This document shows, one piece after another, positions 1 through 8,268 of a stretch of DNA of 64,000 nucleotides (its first letter is position 1; every line of letters starts with the position of its first letter). A program made the position numbers and the translations under genes. Source of the stretch: Tepidimonas sediminis (GTDB lineage Bacteria; Pseudomonadota; Gammaproteobacteria; Burkholderiales; Burkholderiaceae_C); contig NZ_VJND01000009.1 in NCBI RefSeq assembly GCF_007556605.1, positions 1 to 64,000 on the forward strand, given 5' to 3'. The notes beneath the pieces are model-generated. The model ran no database searches and was not told where the DNA came from. It was given only the letters and a program-made list of their open reading frames with translations.

Positions 1-140
1 GCGCGGCGCTGCTGCACGGGCTGGCGCAGGGCTGGGACGTGGTGCGCTCGGCGCGGCTGGGCAACCGCATCGGCGCGATCAAGATCGGCACGCGCGGCGG
101 CCAGAACTGGTGCCTGCGCGAGGCGGTGCCGCAGGCCTGA
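1..140 (+). CDS. PfkB-family carbohydrate/nucleoside kinase, C-terminal fragment
   Basis: Only the last 45 codons are inside the window, in the frame that ends with TGA at 138-140. The fragment contains a run like LLHGLAQGWD followed by GAIKIGTRGGQNW. This resembles the C-terminal helix and tail of PfkB sugar kinases, especially the bacterial adenosine-kinase-like branch (GALKI..RGGQNH). Such enzymes transfer the ATP gamma-phosphate to a sugar or nucleoside in the cytoplasm. The catalytic Asp of the DTxGAGD motif lies upstream and is not visible, so the substrate cannot be assigned. The gene converges with the H1-like gene. Confidence 0.65.
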   Translation, partial: AALLHGLAQGWDVVRSARLGNRIGAIKIGTRGGQNWCLREAVPQA

Positions 141-145
141 CCGCG

Positions 146-165
146 CGGGGCGCGGCCGCGCCCCG
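146..165. terminator. GC-rich perfect palindrome between convergent genes
   Basis: A 20-bp perfect inverted repeat (10+10, no spacer, G/C only) lies six bases after the stop of the PfkB kinase and 23 bases after the end of the convergent H1-like gene. It would form a strong stem in either transcript. There is no T-run on either strand, so a canonical intrinsic terminator is not shown; a transcript-end or 3'-stabilising role is inferred from position. Confidence 0.35.
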
Positions 166-187
166 CCCGTACCGCTCCGGGGCGCCC

Positions 188-955
188 TCAGGGGCGCGTG
201 CCGGTCGGGAACGGCCAGGCGGCCTTTTGCGACAGCTTGGTCTGCGCCGCCGGGGCCGGGGCGGCGTCCTTGTCCTTCTTCTTGCCCGCCTTCCTGGCGG
301 CCTTGGCTTCGGCCTTGTCCCCCTTGCCGGCCTTGTCTGCCTTCGCGGTCTTCTTGGAGGCCTTGGCGGCGGCCTTATCCTTCTCCTTCTCGGCCTTGTC
401 CTGCTTGTCGGCCTTCTTGGCCGCCTTCTTCGCGCCGGCTTCCTCCTTGGCCTTGACCGTCTTGTCGGCCTTGGCGGGCGCAGCCGCCGCAGCCGGCGCC
501 GCCACGGCCTTGGTGCGCGTGGCGCGCTTGGCCGGCGTGGCCGGAGGCGTCACGGCTTCGGCCGCCGGGGCGGCCTTGGTCTTGCGGGCGGGTGTGGTGG
601 CTTGCCCGCTGGCGCCGGCGGCAGCCTTGGCCGTCTTGGCACGTGCCGCAGGCTTGGCTGCGGCCGTGGTCGGTGCGGGGGCGGCCGCGGCGGCGGCCTT
701 GCGGTTGCGCGGCGCGGCCTTGGCCGGGGTGGCGGCCTCGGCGGGCGCAGCGCTGGCGGCCTTGGCGGCTGCCTCGGCGCGCGTGGCCGGCTTGGCCGCG
801 GGGGCGGGCGCCGCCGCGGCTGGCGTCGCGGTGGCGCCGGCGGCGCGCTTCTTCGGGGTGGCGGAGGGGGTCTCCTGCTGCGCTGCTGCCTTGGCGGCCG
901 TCTTCTTCTTCGCGGGCTCGGTGGCCGCGGCGGCGGCCTTCTTCGCGGTTGCCAT
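188..955 (-). CDS. Alanine/lysine/proline-rich histone H1-like DNA-binding protein
   Basis: A 255-residue protein made almost entirely of Ala, Lys, Pro and Thr. It has dispersed short repeats such as KKAA, PAKAA, KADKA and KAARKAGKKK. The N-terminal half is Ala/Pro-rich and the C-terminal half is charged (KKADKQDKAEKEKDKAA), ending with a hydrophobic WPFPTGTRP tail. This resembles bacterial H1-like/AlgP-like nucleoid proteins of betaproteobacteria, which bind DNA without sequence specificity. The start is the ATG at 955, preceded by AGGAGAACCCCC. It lies 80 bp downstream of nrdB on the same strand and may be co-transcribed. Low complexity makes family assignment approximate, but the Ala/Lys codon pattern confirms it is translated on this strand. 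Confidence 0.75.
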   Translation of the reverse strand: MATAKKAAAAATEPAKKKTAAKAAAQQETPSATPKKRAAGATATPAAAAPAPAAKPATRAEAAAKAASAAPAEAATPAKAAPRNRKAAAAAAPAPTTAAAKPAARAKTAKAAAGASGQATTPARKTKAAPAAEAVTPPATPAKRATRTKAVAAPAAAAAPAKADKTVKAKEEAGAKKAAKKADKQDKAEKEKDKAAAKASKKTAKADKAGKGDKAEAKAARKAGKKKDKDAAPAPAAQTKLSQKAAWPFPTGTRP

Positions 956-1035
956 GGGGGTTCTCCTGTCGGTCAGGTTGATGGCGGGTGGAAAACGGTT
1001 CGCGCGGCAGCGGCGGCTCCCGAGACGGGCGCTCG

Positions 1036-2259
1036 TCAATCCCAGGACAGCGCCCCGCCGGACTGGTACTCGATGACGCGCGTCTCGAAGAAGTTGCGCT
1101 CCTTCTTCAGGTCGATCATCTCGCTCATCCACGGGAACGGGTTGTCCTCGTTGGGGAACAGCGGCTCCAGCCCGATCTGGGTGGCGCGCCGGTTGGCGAT
1201 GTAGCGCAGGTAGCCCTTGAACATGCTGGCGTTCAAGCCCAGCACACCGCGCGGCATGGTGTCCTCGGCGTAGCGGTATTCCAGATCCACCGCGGTCAGG
1301 AACAGCTCCTTGATCTCCTGCTTGAACTCCGGCGTCCACAGGTGCGGGTTCTCCAGCTTGAGCTGGTTGATCATGTCGATGCCGAAGTTGCAGTGCATCG
1401 ACTCGTCGCGCAGGATGTACTGGTACTGCTCGGCCGCGCCGGTCATCTTGTTCTGCCGGCCCAGCGCCAGGATCTGCGTGAAGCCGACGTAGAAGAACAG
1501 CCCCTCCATCAGGCAGGCGAAGACGATCAGCGACTTCAGCAGCTTCTGGTCGTTCTCCGGCGTGCCGGTCTTGAAGGCCGGGTCCATGATCGCGTCGATG
1601 AACGGGATCAGGAACTCGTCCTTGTCGCGGATCGACGGGATCTCGTGGTAGGCGTTGAAGATCTCGCCTTCGTCCAGTCCCAGCGACTCGACGATGTACT
1701 GGTAGGCGTGGGTGTGGATGGCCTCCTCGAACGCCTGGCGCAGCAGGAACTGGCGGCACTCCGGCGCGGTGATGTGGCGGTAGGTGCCCAGGGTGATGTT
1801 GTTGGCGGCCAGCGAGTCGGCGGTGACGAAGAAGCCGAGGTTGCGCTTGACGATGCGGCGTTCGTCCTCGGTCAGGCCGTTGGGGTCCTTCCACAGCGCG
1901 ATGTCGCGCGACATGTTGATCTCCTGCGGCATCCAGTGGTTGGCGCAGGAGGCCAGGTACTTTTCCCAGGCCCACTTGTACTTGAACGGCACCAGCTGGT
2001 TGACGTCGGTCTGCCCGTTGATGATGCGCTTGTCGGCGACGTTGACGCGGCGAAAGCTCGCCGCCTGCGCGCGCGTGGCCTGCGTGGGGCCGGTGGCGGC
2101 CGTCGGGGCGGCGCCACCGACCGGCGCGCGGGCGGGCATGACCGGCTGCAGCGCGGGTTGGGGCGCCGGCTGGACGGATGGGGTGGGGGGGACGCCGCCG
2201 GCGGCGGGACGCGCCGGCGCGGGGATGACGGTCGGGGTGGAATCGTCCCAGGTGAGCAT
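1036..2259 (-). CDS. nrdB: Class Ia ribonucleoside-diphosphate reductase, beta (radical) subunit
   Basis: The 407-residue protein carries the ferritin-like fold that holds the di-iron centre and tyrosyl radical used by NrdA to reduce ribonucleotides. Residues 1-70 are an Ala/Pro-rich extension absent from E. coli NrdB; the conserved core begins near [12 protein letters not shown]. The motif [11 protein letters not shown] holds the likely radical tyrosine (Tyr186) with flanking iron ligands, and [12 protein letters not shown] and [12 protein letters not shown] are family signatures. The C-terminus ends SGGALSWD, the peptide that docks on NrdA. It is 110 bp downstream of nrdA, and that gap holds its own candidate promoter. 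No clear Shine-Dalgarno precedes the ATG at 2259, but the leader would be short. Confidence 0.97.
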   Translation of the reverse strand: MLTWDDSTPTVIPAPARPAAGGVPPTPSVQPAPQPALQPVMPARAPVGGAAPTAATGPTQATRAQAASFRRVNVADKRIINGQTDVNQLVPFKYKWAWEKYLASCANHWMPQEINMSRDIALWKDPNGLTEDERRIVKRNLGFFVTADSLAANNITLGTYRHITAPECRQFLLRQAFEEAIHTHAYQYIVESLGLDEGEIFNAYHEIPSIRDKDEFLIPFIDAIMDPAFKTGTPENDQKLLKSLIVFACLMEGLFFYVGFTQILALGRQNKMTGAAEQYQYILRDESMHCNFGIDMINQLKLENPHLWTPEFKQEIKELFLTAVDLEYRYAEDTMPRGVLGLNASMFKGYLRYIANRRATQIGLEPLFPNEDNPFPWMSEMIDLKKERNFFETRVIEYQSGGALSWD

Positions 2260-2280
2260 GATGCGATCCGATCGTTGCAG

Positions 2281-2309
2281 ATTATTCGAAGATGTCGATC
2301 CGTTGACAA
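2281..2309 (-). promoter_or_regulatory. Candidate sigma70 promoter for nrdB
   Basis: On the minus strand TTGTCA (2309-2304) and AATAAT (2286-2281) are separated by exactly 17 bp. Transcription would begin near 2274, about 15 nt before the nrdB ATG at 2259. The AT-rich -10 stands out in a GC-rich region. This would allow NrdB to be made independently of the NrdR-controlled nrdA promoter. Assigned from sequence alone. Confidence 0.5.
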
Positions 2310-2369
2310 GGCGCGCCAGGCGCGGCGCGGCGACCGTTGCGCGCAGGCATCGGCCGCCGCGGACCCGTG

Positions 2370-5240
2370 TCACTGACAGGCTTCGCAGCCCGGGTCGTCG
2401 AGGGCGCAGAACTTGATGTCGGTGGCCGGCTCGGCCTGCGCCACCGACGGCGTGCCGACCCCGGCCGCCGGCACGGCGTTGAGCGCGCCGCTGCGCACGG
2501 TGGCCTTCTCGGCGTGCGTGGCGCCGGTGGTGCGCAGGTAGTAGGTGGTCTTCAGGCCACGGATCCAAGCCAGCTTGTAGGTTTCGTCCAGCTTCTTGCC
2601 GGAGGCGCCGGCCATGTAGATGTTGAGGCTCTGCGCCTGGTCGATCCACTTCTGGCGCCGCGCGGCGGCCTCCACCAGCCACACCGGCTCGATCTCGAAC
2701 GCGGTGCGGTAGAGCTCCTTGAGCTCGCGCGGCACGCGGTCGATCGGCCACAGCGAGCCGTCGAAGTGCTTGAGGTCCATGATCATGACCTCGTCCCACA
2801 GGCCCAGGCGCTTGAGATCGCGCACCAGGTAGTGGTTGATGACGGTGAACTCGCCCGACAGGTTGGATTTGACCGACAGGTTGCCGAAGCACGGCTCGAT
2901 CGACGCATCGACGCCGACGATGTTGGAGATGGTGGCGGTGGGGGCGATGGCGATGCAGTTGGAGTTGCGCATGCCGTCGCGCTGGATCTTGGCGCGCAGC
3001 GCGTCCCAGTCCAGCGTGCTGGAGCGGTCCACCTCGAGGTAGCCGCCGCGCTCCTGCGCCAGCAGGTCCAGCGTGTCCGGCGGCAGGATGCCGCGGTCCC
3101 ACAGCGAGCCCTTGAAGGTGGAGTAGCGGCCGCGCTCCACCGCCAGGTCGCTGCTGGCCCAGTAGGCGTAGTAGCACACCGCCTCCATCGAGCGGTCGGC
3201 GAACTCCACCGCCTCGGGCGAGGCGTACGGAATGCGCAGCTCGTAGAGCGCGTCCTGGAAGCCCATGATGCCCAGCCCCACCGGCCGGTGGCGCAGGTTG
3301 GAGTTGCGCGCCTTGCTGACCGCGTAATAGTTGATGTCGATCACGTTGTCGAGCATGCGCATCGCGGTGGCGATGGTGCGCTTGAGCTTGTCGTGGTCGA
3401 GTTCCTTGCCGTTGGGGCCGTCCTTGAGGTGCTGCACCAGGTTGACCGAGCCGAGGTTGCACACCGCGGTCTCGGTGTCGCTGGTGTTGAGCGTGATCTC
3501 GGTGCACAGGTTGGAGGAGTGCACGACGCCGACGTGCTGCTGCGGGCTGCGGATGTTGCACGGGTCCTTGAAGGTGATCCAGGGGTGCCCGGTCTCGAAC
3601 AGCATCGTCAGCATCTTGCGCCACAGATCGACCGCGCGCACCTTCTTGCACGGCTGGATCTCGCCGCGCGCGGCCTTCTCCTCATAGGCGACGTAGGCCT
3701 CCTCGAACGCCTTGCCGACCTTGTCGTGCAGGTCCGGTACGCTGGACGGCGAGAACAGCGTCCAGTCGCCGTTTTCCATCACGCGCTTCATGAACAGGTC
3801 CGGGATCCAGTTGGCGGTGTTCATGTCGTGCGTGCGGCGGCGGTCGTCACCGGTGTTCTTGCGCAGCTCGAGGAACTCCTCGATGTCGAGGTGCCAGGTC
3901 TCGAGGTAGCAGCACACCGCGCCCTTGCGCTTGCCGCCCTGGTTGACGGCGACCGCCGTGTCGTTGACGACCTTCAGGAACGGCACCACGCCCTGGCTTT
4001 CGCCGTTGGTGCCCTTGATGTGGCTGCCCAGCGCGCGCACGCGCGTCCAGTCGTTGCCCAGCCCCCCGGCGAACTTGGACAGCAGCGCGTTTTCCTTGAT
4101 GGCGTCGTAGATGCCCTCCAGGTCGTCCGGCACGGTGGTGAGGTAGCAGCTCGACAGCTGCGAGCGCAGCGTGCCCGAGTTGAACAGCGTCGGCGTCGAG
4201 CTCATGAAGTCGAAGCTGGAGAGCACCTCGTAGAACTCGATGGCGCGCGCCTCGCGGTCGATCTCGTTGAGCGCCAGGCCCATGGCCACGCGCATGAAGA
4301 AGGCCTGCGGCAGCTCGATGCGGCGCTTGCGCACGTGCAGGAAGTAGCGGTCGTACAGCGTCTGCAGGCCGAGGTAGTCGAACTTCAGGTCACGCTCGGG
4401 CTTGAGCGCCGCGCCCAGCCGCGCCAGGTCGAAGGTCAGCAGCTCGGGGTTGAGCAGCTCGGCCTCCACGCCCTTCTTGATGAAGGCCGGGAAGTACTCG
4501 GCGTAGCGCTCGCGCATCTGCGCGTGCGTGGTCTCCTCGCCCAGCACCTCCTTGTAGATGGTGTGCAGCAGCAGCCGCGCGGTGACGTAGGTGTAGTCGG
4601 GATCGGTCTCGATCTTGGTGCGCGCCGCCAGAATGGCGGCCTTGTGCACCTCCTCCATCGGCACGCCGTCGTAGAGGTTGCGCAGCGTCTCGGCCACGAT
4701 CGGCTCGGCCTGCACGTCACCCTCCAGGCCCTCGACCGCGGAGTGGATCAGCGCCTTGAGCCTGTCGAGGTCGAGCGGGCGGCGCTCGCCGCCGTCGACC
4801 ACGTGGATGACCGGCTGGGCCGGCGCCGCCGGCGCCTCGCCGCGCGCGGCGCGCTCCTGCGCGCGGCGCTCGCGGTACAGCACGTAGGCGCGCGCGACCT
4901 CGTGGTGGCCGTCACGCATCAGCGCCAGCTCGACCTGGTCCTGCACGTCCTCGATGTGGAAGGTGCCGCCGGCCGGGCGCGAGCGCGTCAGCGCGCGCAC
5001 CACCGCCTGCGTCAGGCGCTCCACCGTCTCGCGCACGCTGGCGCTGGCCGCACCCTGCGGGCCGTGCACGGCCAGAAACGCCTTGGTCATCGCGATGGCG
5101 ATCTTGGCCGGCTCGAACGGCACCACGGCGCCGTTGCGGCGGATGATCTGGTAGTTGGGCAGCGTGGCGCTGCTGGCGGCGCGCGGCGGCTCGGCGCCGG
5201 TGCTGAAAACGGTGGCGGCAGGGGAGAGGGTGGTCTGCAT
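2370..5240 (-). CDS. nrdA: Class Ia ribonucleoside-diphosphate reductase, alpha (catalytic) subunit
   Basis: This 956-residue protein reduces NDPs to dNDPs together with NrdB. It is longer than E. coli NrdA (761 aa) because of the N-terminus. An ATP-cone lies near residues 30-125 (begins [18 protein letters not shown]), and a second cone-like domain near 150-250 ([14 protein letters not shown], then YVTARLLL), the arrangement known from Pseudomonas NrdA. The catalytic NxCxE motif is present as [11 protein letters not shown] (Cys579), and the tail ends CEACQ, the swinging thiol pair. ATG 5240 is preferred over GTG 5252 because GAGGAACC precedes it directly. Two NrdR boxes lie 47-94 bp upstream. 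nrdB follows on the same strand. Confidence 0.98.
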   Translation of the reverse strand: MQTTLSPAATVFSTGAEPPRAASSATLPNYQIIRRNGAVVPFEPAKIAIAMTKAFLAVHGPQGAASASVRETVERLTQAVVRALTRSRPAGGTFHIEDVQDQVELALMRDGHHEVARAYVLYRERRAQERAARGEAPAAPAQPVIHVVDGGERRPLDLDRLKALIHSAVEGLEGDVQAEPIVAETLRNLYDGVPMEEVHKAAILAARTKIETDPDYTYVTARLLLHTIYKEVLGEETTHAQMRERYAEYFPAFIKKGVEAELLNPELLTFDLARLGAALKPERDLKFDYLGLQTLYDRYFLHVRKRRIELPQAFFMRVAMGLALNEIDREARAIEFYEVLSSFDFMSSTPTLFNSGTLRSQLSSCYLTTVPDDLEGIYDAIKENALLSKFAGGLGNDWTRVRALGSHIKGTNGESQGVVPFLKVVNDTAVAVNQGGKRKGAVCCYLETWHLDIEEFLELRKNTGDDRRRTHDMNTANWIPDLFMKRVMENGDWTLFSPSSVPDLHDKVGKAFEEAYVAYEEKAARGEIQPCKKVRAVDLWRKMLTMLFETGHPWITFKDPCNIRSPQQHVGVVHSSNLCTEITLNTSDTETAVCNLGSVNLVQHLKDGPNGKELDHDKLKRTIATAMRMLDNVIDINYYAVSKARNSNLRHRPVGLGIMGFQDALYELRIPYASPEAVEFADRSMEAVCYYAYWASSDLAVERGRYSTFKGSLWDRGILPPDTLDLLAQERGGYLEVDRSSTLDWDALRAKIQRDGMRNSNCIAIAPTATISNIVGVDASIEPCFGNLSVKSNLSGEFTVINHYLVRDLKRLGLWDEVMIMDLKHFDGSLWPIDRVPRELKELYRTAFEIEPVWLVEAAARRQKWIDQAQSLNIYMAGASGKKLDETYKLAWIRGLKTTYYLRTTGATHAEKATVRSGALNAVPAAGVGTPSVAQAEPATDIKFCALDDPGCEACQ

Positions 5241-5286
5241 GGTTCCTCGCACGAGTCGTCGTGGGACGTCGGGATGATGCCGTCAG

Positions 5287-5334
5287 ACACTAGATCTAGT
5301 GTCTGAGACACCGCCGAAACACTAGCGGTAGTGT
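5287..5334. promoter_or_regulatory. Pair of NrdR boxes controlling nrdA
   Basis: Two 16-bp near-palindromes, acactagatctagtgt at 5287-5302 and acactagcggtagtgt at 5319-5334, are spaced 32 bp centre to centre (three helical turns). Both match the known NrdR consensus acaCwAtATaTwGtgt in their conserved outer acact/agtgt arms. NrdR is the ATP/dATP-sensing repressor of RNR genes, and its ATP-cone matches the sensing domain of NrdA. Position just upstream of nrdA strongly supports repression of nrdA by dATP-loaded NrdR. The nrdR gene itself is not in the window. Confidence 0.92.
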
Positions 5335-5435
5335 AGCGGCTGCGCGCGGGGACGCGCGCGGCAGGGTTCATCGAAAATTTCAACCGTGGCCTGCGCGGCC
5401 GATATCTGCGGGAGAACCCGCAGGCGCACGCCCGC

Positions 5436-6038
5436 TCAGGCGCCGGGCACGGGGGGCTGGCCGCAGGCGTTCGGGCGGGCCGGCGCGTCGCTGGCGAACC
5501 ACGCCGCCGGCCAGCCGGTCAGGCGGATCAGCCGCGCCCAGTCGAAGCCGGCCCCGGGGTCGCGCTTGCGCCCGGGGGCGACGTGCTCGTGCCCGGCCAC
5601 CGCGCACAGCGCCGGCAGGCGTGCGCGCAGCGACGCCAGCAGCGCGGCCAGCGCCGCGTACTGCGCGTCGGCGAAAGGGTCGCCCTCCAGCCCCTCCAGC
5701 TCGATGCCGACCGAGAAGTCGTTGCAGTTCTCGTGCCCCTGCCACGACGAGCGGCCGGCGTGCCAGGCGCGGCGGTCCAGCGCGACGAACTGCACCCACT
5801 CGCCGTCGCGCCGGATCAGGAAGTGGGCCGAGACCTCCAGCCCGCGGATGCTCTGGAAGTAGGGGTGCGCGTCCCAGTCCAGCGTGTTGGTGAACAGCCG
5901 CTCGATCCACGGCCCGCCGTACTCGCCCGGCGGCAGGCTGATGCTGTGCAGCACGACGAGCCACGGCTGCACGCCCACCGGGCGCGGGCCGTGGTTCGGT
6001 GACGGCACGCGACGCGCGCCGGGCAGCCAGCCGTCCAT
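5436..6038 (-). CDS. ampD: 1,6-anhydro-N-acetylmuramyl-L-alanine amidase
   Basis: This is a 200-residue cytosolic zinc amidase that cleaves the peptide from anhydro-muropeptides during cell-wall recycling. In AmpC-bearing bacteria it keeps beta-lactamase inducer levels low. Zinc ligands of the AmpD family are visible: His31 (VVLHSIS), His150 (AGHEHVAPGRK) and Asp160 (KRDPGAG), with Lys158 and Glu113 (VGIELEGLEGD) as catalytic partners. No signal peptide, which separates it from periplasmic AmiD. It starts 7 nt after the ilvA stop on the same strand, so the two are probably co-transcribed although functionally unrelated. No ampC or ampR is near. Confidence 0.96.
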   Translation of the reverse strand: MDGWLPGARRVPSPNHGPRPVGVQPWLVVLHSISLPPGEYGGPWIERLFTNTLDWDAHPYFQSIRGLEVSAHFLIRRDGEWVQFVALDRRAWHAGRSSWQGHENCNDFSVGIELEGLEGDPFADAQYAALAALLASLRARLPALCAVAGHEHVAPGRKRDPGAGFDWARLIRLTGWPAAWFASDAPARPNACGQPPVPGA

Positions 6039-6045
6039 TGATCCT

Positions 6046-7608
6046 TCACCCCCGCAGGAACAGCCGGTACACGGGGTTGTCGGTCTCTTCGACGTAGGGG
6101 TAGCCGAGTTCGCGCAGGAAGCGCTCGAAGGCCTTGGCGTCCTTCGGCGGCACCTGCAGGCCGACCAGGATGCGGCCGTAGTCGGCGCCCTGGTTGCGGT
6201 AGTGGAACAGGCTGATGTTCCAGCTCGGGCGCATCAGCGTCAGGAACTTCAGCAGCGCGCCGGGCCGCTCCGGGAAGATGAAGCGCAGCAGCCGCTCGTC
6301 CTGCGCCAGCGGCGAGTGGCCGCCGACCATGTGGCGGATGTGCTCCTGCGCCAGGTCGTCGTGCGTCAGGTCCAGGGTGGCGAAGCCCTGCCGCTCGAAG
6401 GCCGCGGCGATCTTGGCGCTCTCGCCCTTGCCGTGGGTGGTCAGGCCCACGAACACGTGCGCCACCCTGGCGTCGTGGATGCGGTAGTTGAACTCGGTGA
6501 CGTTGCGCGGGCCGCCGGGCAGCGAGCCGATGGCCTGCAGGAAGCGCAGGAAGCTGCCGCGCTCCTCGGGGATGGTGACGGCGAACAGCGCCTCGCGTTC
6601 CTCGCCGACCTCGGCGCGCTCGGCGACGAAGCGCAGGCGGTCGAAGTTCATGTTGGCGCCGCACAGGATGGCGGCGTAGGTCTCGCCGCGCGTCTTGTGC
6701 TCGGCGACGTGCTTCTTGATCGCCGCCACCGCCATCGCGCCGGCCGGCTCGACGATGCTGCGCGTGTCGACGAAGACGTCCTTGATCGCGGCGCAGACCT
6801 CGTCGGTGTCCACCGTGACGTAGCCGTCGACCAGCTCGCGCGCGATGCGGAAGGTCTCCTCGCCGACCAGCTTGACCGCGGTGCCGTCGGAGAACAGCCC
6901 GACGTCGGCCAGCTGCACGCGCTGGCCCGCGCGCACCGAGCGCAGCATGGCGTCCGAGTCGCTCATCTGCACGCCGATGACGCGGATGTCGGGTCGCACG
7001 GCCTTGAGGTAGTTGGCCACGCCGGCGATCAGGCCGCCGCCGCCGATGGCGACGAACACCGCGTCGAGCCGGTTGGAGCCCAGCCCCTGCAGCTGGCGCA
7101 GCATCTCCATCGCGATGGTGCCCTGGCCGGCGATGACGTCGGGGTCGTCGAACGGGTGCACGAAGGTTAGGCCCTCGCGGCGCGCCAGCTCCGCGGCGTG
7201 CTGCGCGGCATCCGAATAGCTGTCACCGTGCAGCACCACCTCGCCGCCGAGCGCCCGCACGGCGTCGATCTTGACCTGCGGCGTGGTGGTGGGCATGACG
7301 ATGACGGCGCGCGCGCCGAGCTTGTGCGCGCCCAGCGCCACGCCCTGCGCGTGGTTGCCGGCCGAGGCGCAGATGACGCCGCGCTGCAGCTGCTCGGCCG
7401 ACAGGTGCGCCAGCTTGTTGTAGGCGCCGCGCAGCTTGAAGCTGAACACCGGCTGCTGGTCCTCGCGCTTGAGCAGCACCTTGTTGTGCAGGCGGCGGCT
7501 GAGGTTGCGCGCCGGCTCCAGCGGCGTCTCGCGCGCCACGTCGTACACGCGCGCGGTGAGGATCTTCTTCAGGTAGTCCTGCGGGGTCAGCGGGGTGGAG
7601 GCGGTCAT
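6046..7608 (-). CDS. ilvA: Threonine ammonia-lyase (threonine dehydratase), biosynthetic
   Basis: The enzyme deaminates threonine to 2-oxobutanoate, the first committed step of isoleucine synthesis. At 520 residues it matches the biosynthetic form (E. coli 514). The N-terminal PLP domain has the Schiff-base lysine in SFKLRGAYN (Lys58) and the phosphate-binding loop IGGGGLIAG. The C-terminal 180 residues form two ACT-like regulatory domains (ALFAVTIPEERGSFLRF and FIFPERPGALLKFLT), where isoleucine inhibits and valine activates in the known family. Upstream lies a candidate small RNA/leader ending in a strong terminator (7664-7696), so expression may be partly set there. ampD follows by 7 nt. 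Confidence 0.97.
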   Translation of the reverse strand: MTASTPLTPQDYLKKILTARVYDVARETPLEPARNLSRRLHNKVLLKREDQQPVFSFKLRGAYNKLAHLSAEQLQRGVICASAGNHAQGVALGAHKLGARAVIVMPTTTPQVKIDAVRALGGEVVLHGDSYSDAAQHAAELARREGLTFVHPFDDPDVIAGQGTIAMEMLRQLQGLGSNRLDAVFVAIGGGGLIAGVANYLKAVRPDIRVIGVQMSDSDAMLRSVRAGQRVQLADVGLFSDGTAVKLVGEETFRIARELVDGYVTVDTDEVCAAIKDVFVDTRSIVEPAGAMAVAAIKKHVAEHKTRGETYAAILCGANMNFDRLRFVAERAEVGEEREALFAVTIPEERGSFLRFLQAIGSLPGGPRNVTEFNYRIHDARVAHVFVGLTTHGKGESAKIAAAFERQGFATLDLTHDDLAQEHIRHMVGGHSPLAQDERLLRFIFPERPGALLKFLTLMRPSWNISLFHYRNQGADYGRILVGLQVPPKDAKAFERFLRELGYPYVEETDNPVYRLFLRG

Positions 7609-7663
7609 GGGCGTACGCGGCAGCCGGCGGTGCGGCCCGTATCATACGGGGCCGCCTCGGGGC

Positions 7664-7696
7664 AAAAAAAAGCCCGAGCGGGGATGCCGCTCGGGC
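7664..7696 (-). terminator. Intrinsic terminator of the candidate small RNA
   Basis: On the minus strand a 9-bp perfect stem (7696-7688 with 7680-7672) and 7-nt loop are followed directly by an eight-base T-run (7671-7664). No protein gene on the minus strand ends here: the next genes at higher coordinates are OsmC (plus strand) and, beyond it, coq7, whose own coding sequence ends at 8269. The terminator therefore belongs to a short transcript started nearby. Confidence 0.8.
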
Positions 7697-7730
7697 CCTG
7701 AACCACCCATAGAGGGCAGAGGAGACAACG
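7664..7730 (-). ncRNA. Candidate 67-nt small RNA or attenuated leader upstream of ilvA
   Basis: Reading the minus strand, a perfect TATAAT at 7742-7737 predicts a start near 7730. The predicted RNA begins C/U-rich with an unpaired CUCCUCU stretch, can form a short GCCCU/AGGGC stem, and ends in a 9-bp hairpin (GCCCGAGCG with CGCUCGGGC, 7-nt loop) followed by eight U. That is the full architecture of a trans-acting sRNA with an intrinsic terminator. It lies 56 bp in front of ilvA, so readthrough would make it an ilvA leader. The only internal start codon opens a short reading frame with no run of Ile, Leu, Val or Thr codons, so classic attenuation is not supported. CUCCUCU is complementary to Shine-Dalgarno sequences. 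Confidence 0.55.
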
Positions 7731-7736
7731 GGGAGT

Positions 7737-7764
7737 ATTATACACGGCTTATATTGCAGCGCAA
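7737..7764 (-). promoter_or_regulatory. Promoter of the candidate small RNA
   Basis: On the minus strand the -10 hexamer TATAAT (7742-7737) is perfect, and TTGCGC (7764-7759) lies 16 bp upstream as a -35 element. The local sequence is unusually AT-rich for this genome. It sits in the 59-bp space before the divergent OsmC start at 7802. Confidence 0.6.
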
Positions 7765-7801
7765 CAACGCGCGCGCCGTGTCGTTCGGGAGACAGTCGAC
7801 G

Positions 7802-8251
7802 ATGGAATGCACGGTGGCCTGGACGGGCCAGCTCGGGCTGGGGACGGGCATGGGTTTCGTGGCGCGCACGGGCAGCGGCCACGTGGTGGCGATGGACGGC
7901 GCGCCCGATGCGCAGCGTCCGGAGCTGGGCGGGGCGAACGTGGCGCCACGGCCGATGGAGCTGCTGCTGGCCGGCACCGGCGGCTGCACCGCCTACGACG
8001 TGGTGCTGATCCTGCGCCGCGGCCGCCACGACGTGCGCGGCTGCCAGGTGCAGCTGAAGGCCGAGCGCGCCGAGACCGACCCGAAGGTGTTCACGCGCAT
8101 CCACATGCACTTCGTCGTGCAGGGGCACGGCATTCCGGAGGCGGCGGTGGCGCGCGCGATCGAGCTCAGCCACGAGAAGTACTGCTCGGCCAGCATCATG
8201 CTGGGCAAGACGGCCGAGATCACGACCAGCTTCGAGATCGTCGAGGGCTGA
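7802..8251 (+). CDS. OsmC-family protein
   Basis: A 149-residue OsmC/Ohr-fold protein. Members are small cytosolic thiol peroxidases or related stress proteins. The family core is present: MELLLAGTGGCTAYDVVLIL contains the first reactive Cys, and HEKYCSASIMLG the second. The sequence is of the YhfA-like OsmC type rather than organic-hydroperoxide-specific Ohr. ATG 7802 is chosen because homologous sequence begins there (MECTVAW). It is divergent from the small RNA and convergent with coq7, 17 bp away. Confidence 0.9.
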   Translation: MECTVAWTGQLGLGTGMGFVARTGSGHVVAMDGAPDAQRPELGGANVAPRPMELLLAGTGGCTAYDVVLILRRGRHDVRGCQVQLKAERAETDPKVFTRIHMHFVVQGHGIPEAAVARAIELSHEKYCSASIMLGKTAEITTSFEIVEG

Positions 8252-8268
8252 GCGCCGACCGGCGGCGA

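Noticed and set aside
198-1076. Long plus-strand open frame opposite the H1-like gene
   Set aside because: The opposite strand encodes a clear Lys/Ala protein with a ribosome site; the plus-strand frame is only low-complexity Ala/Leu sequence from high GC.
5291-5300. Palindrome tagatctagt considered as a restriction or recombinase site
   Set aside because: It is fully explained as the centre of an NrdR box with a second copy 32 bp away.
2337-5306. 989-codon open frame opposite nrdA
   Set aside because: It is antisense to the full nrdA gene, has no known domain, and open frames in GC-rich antisense are expected.
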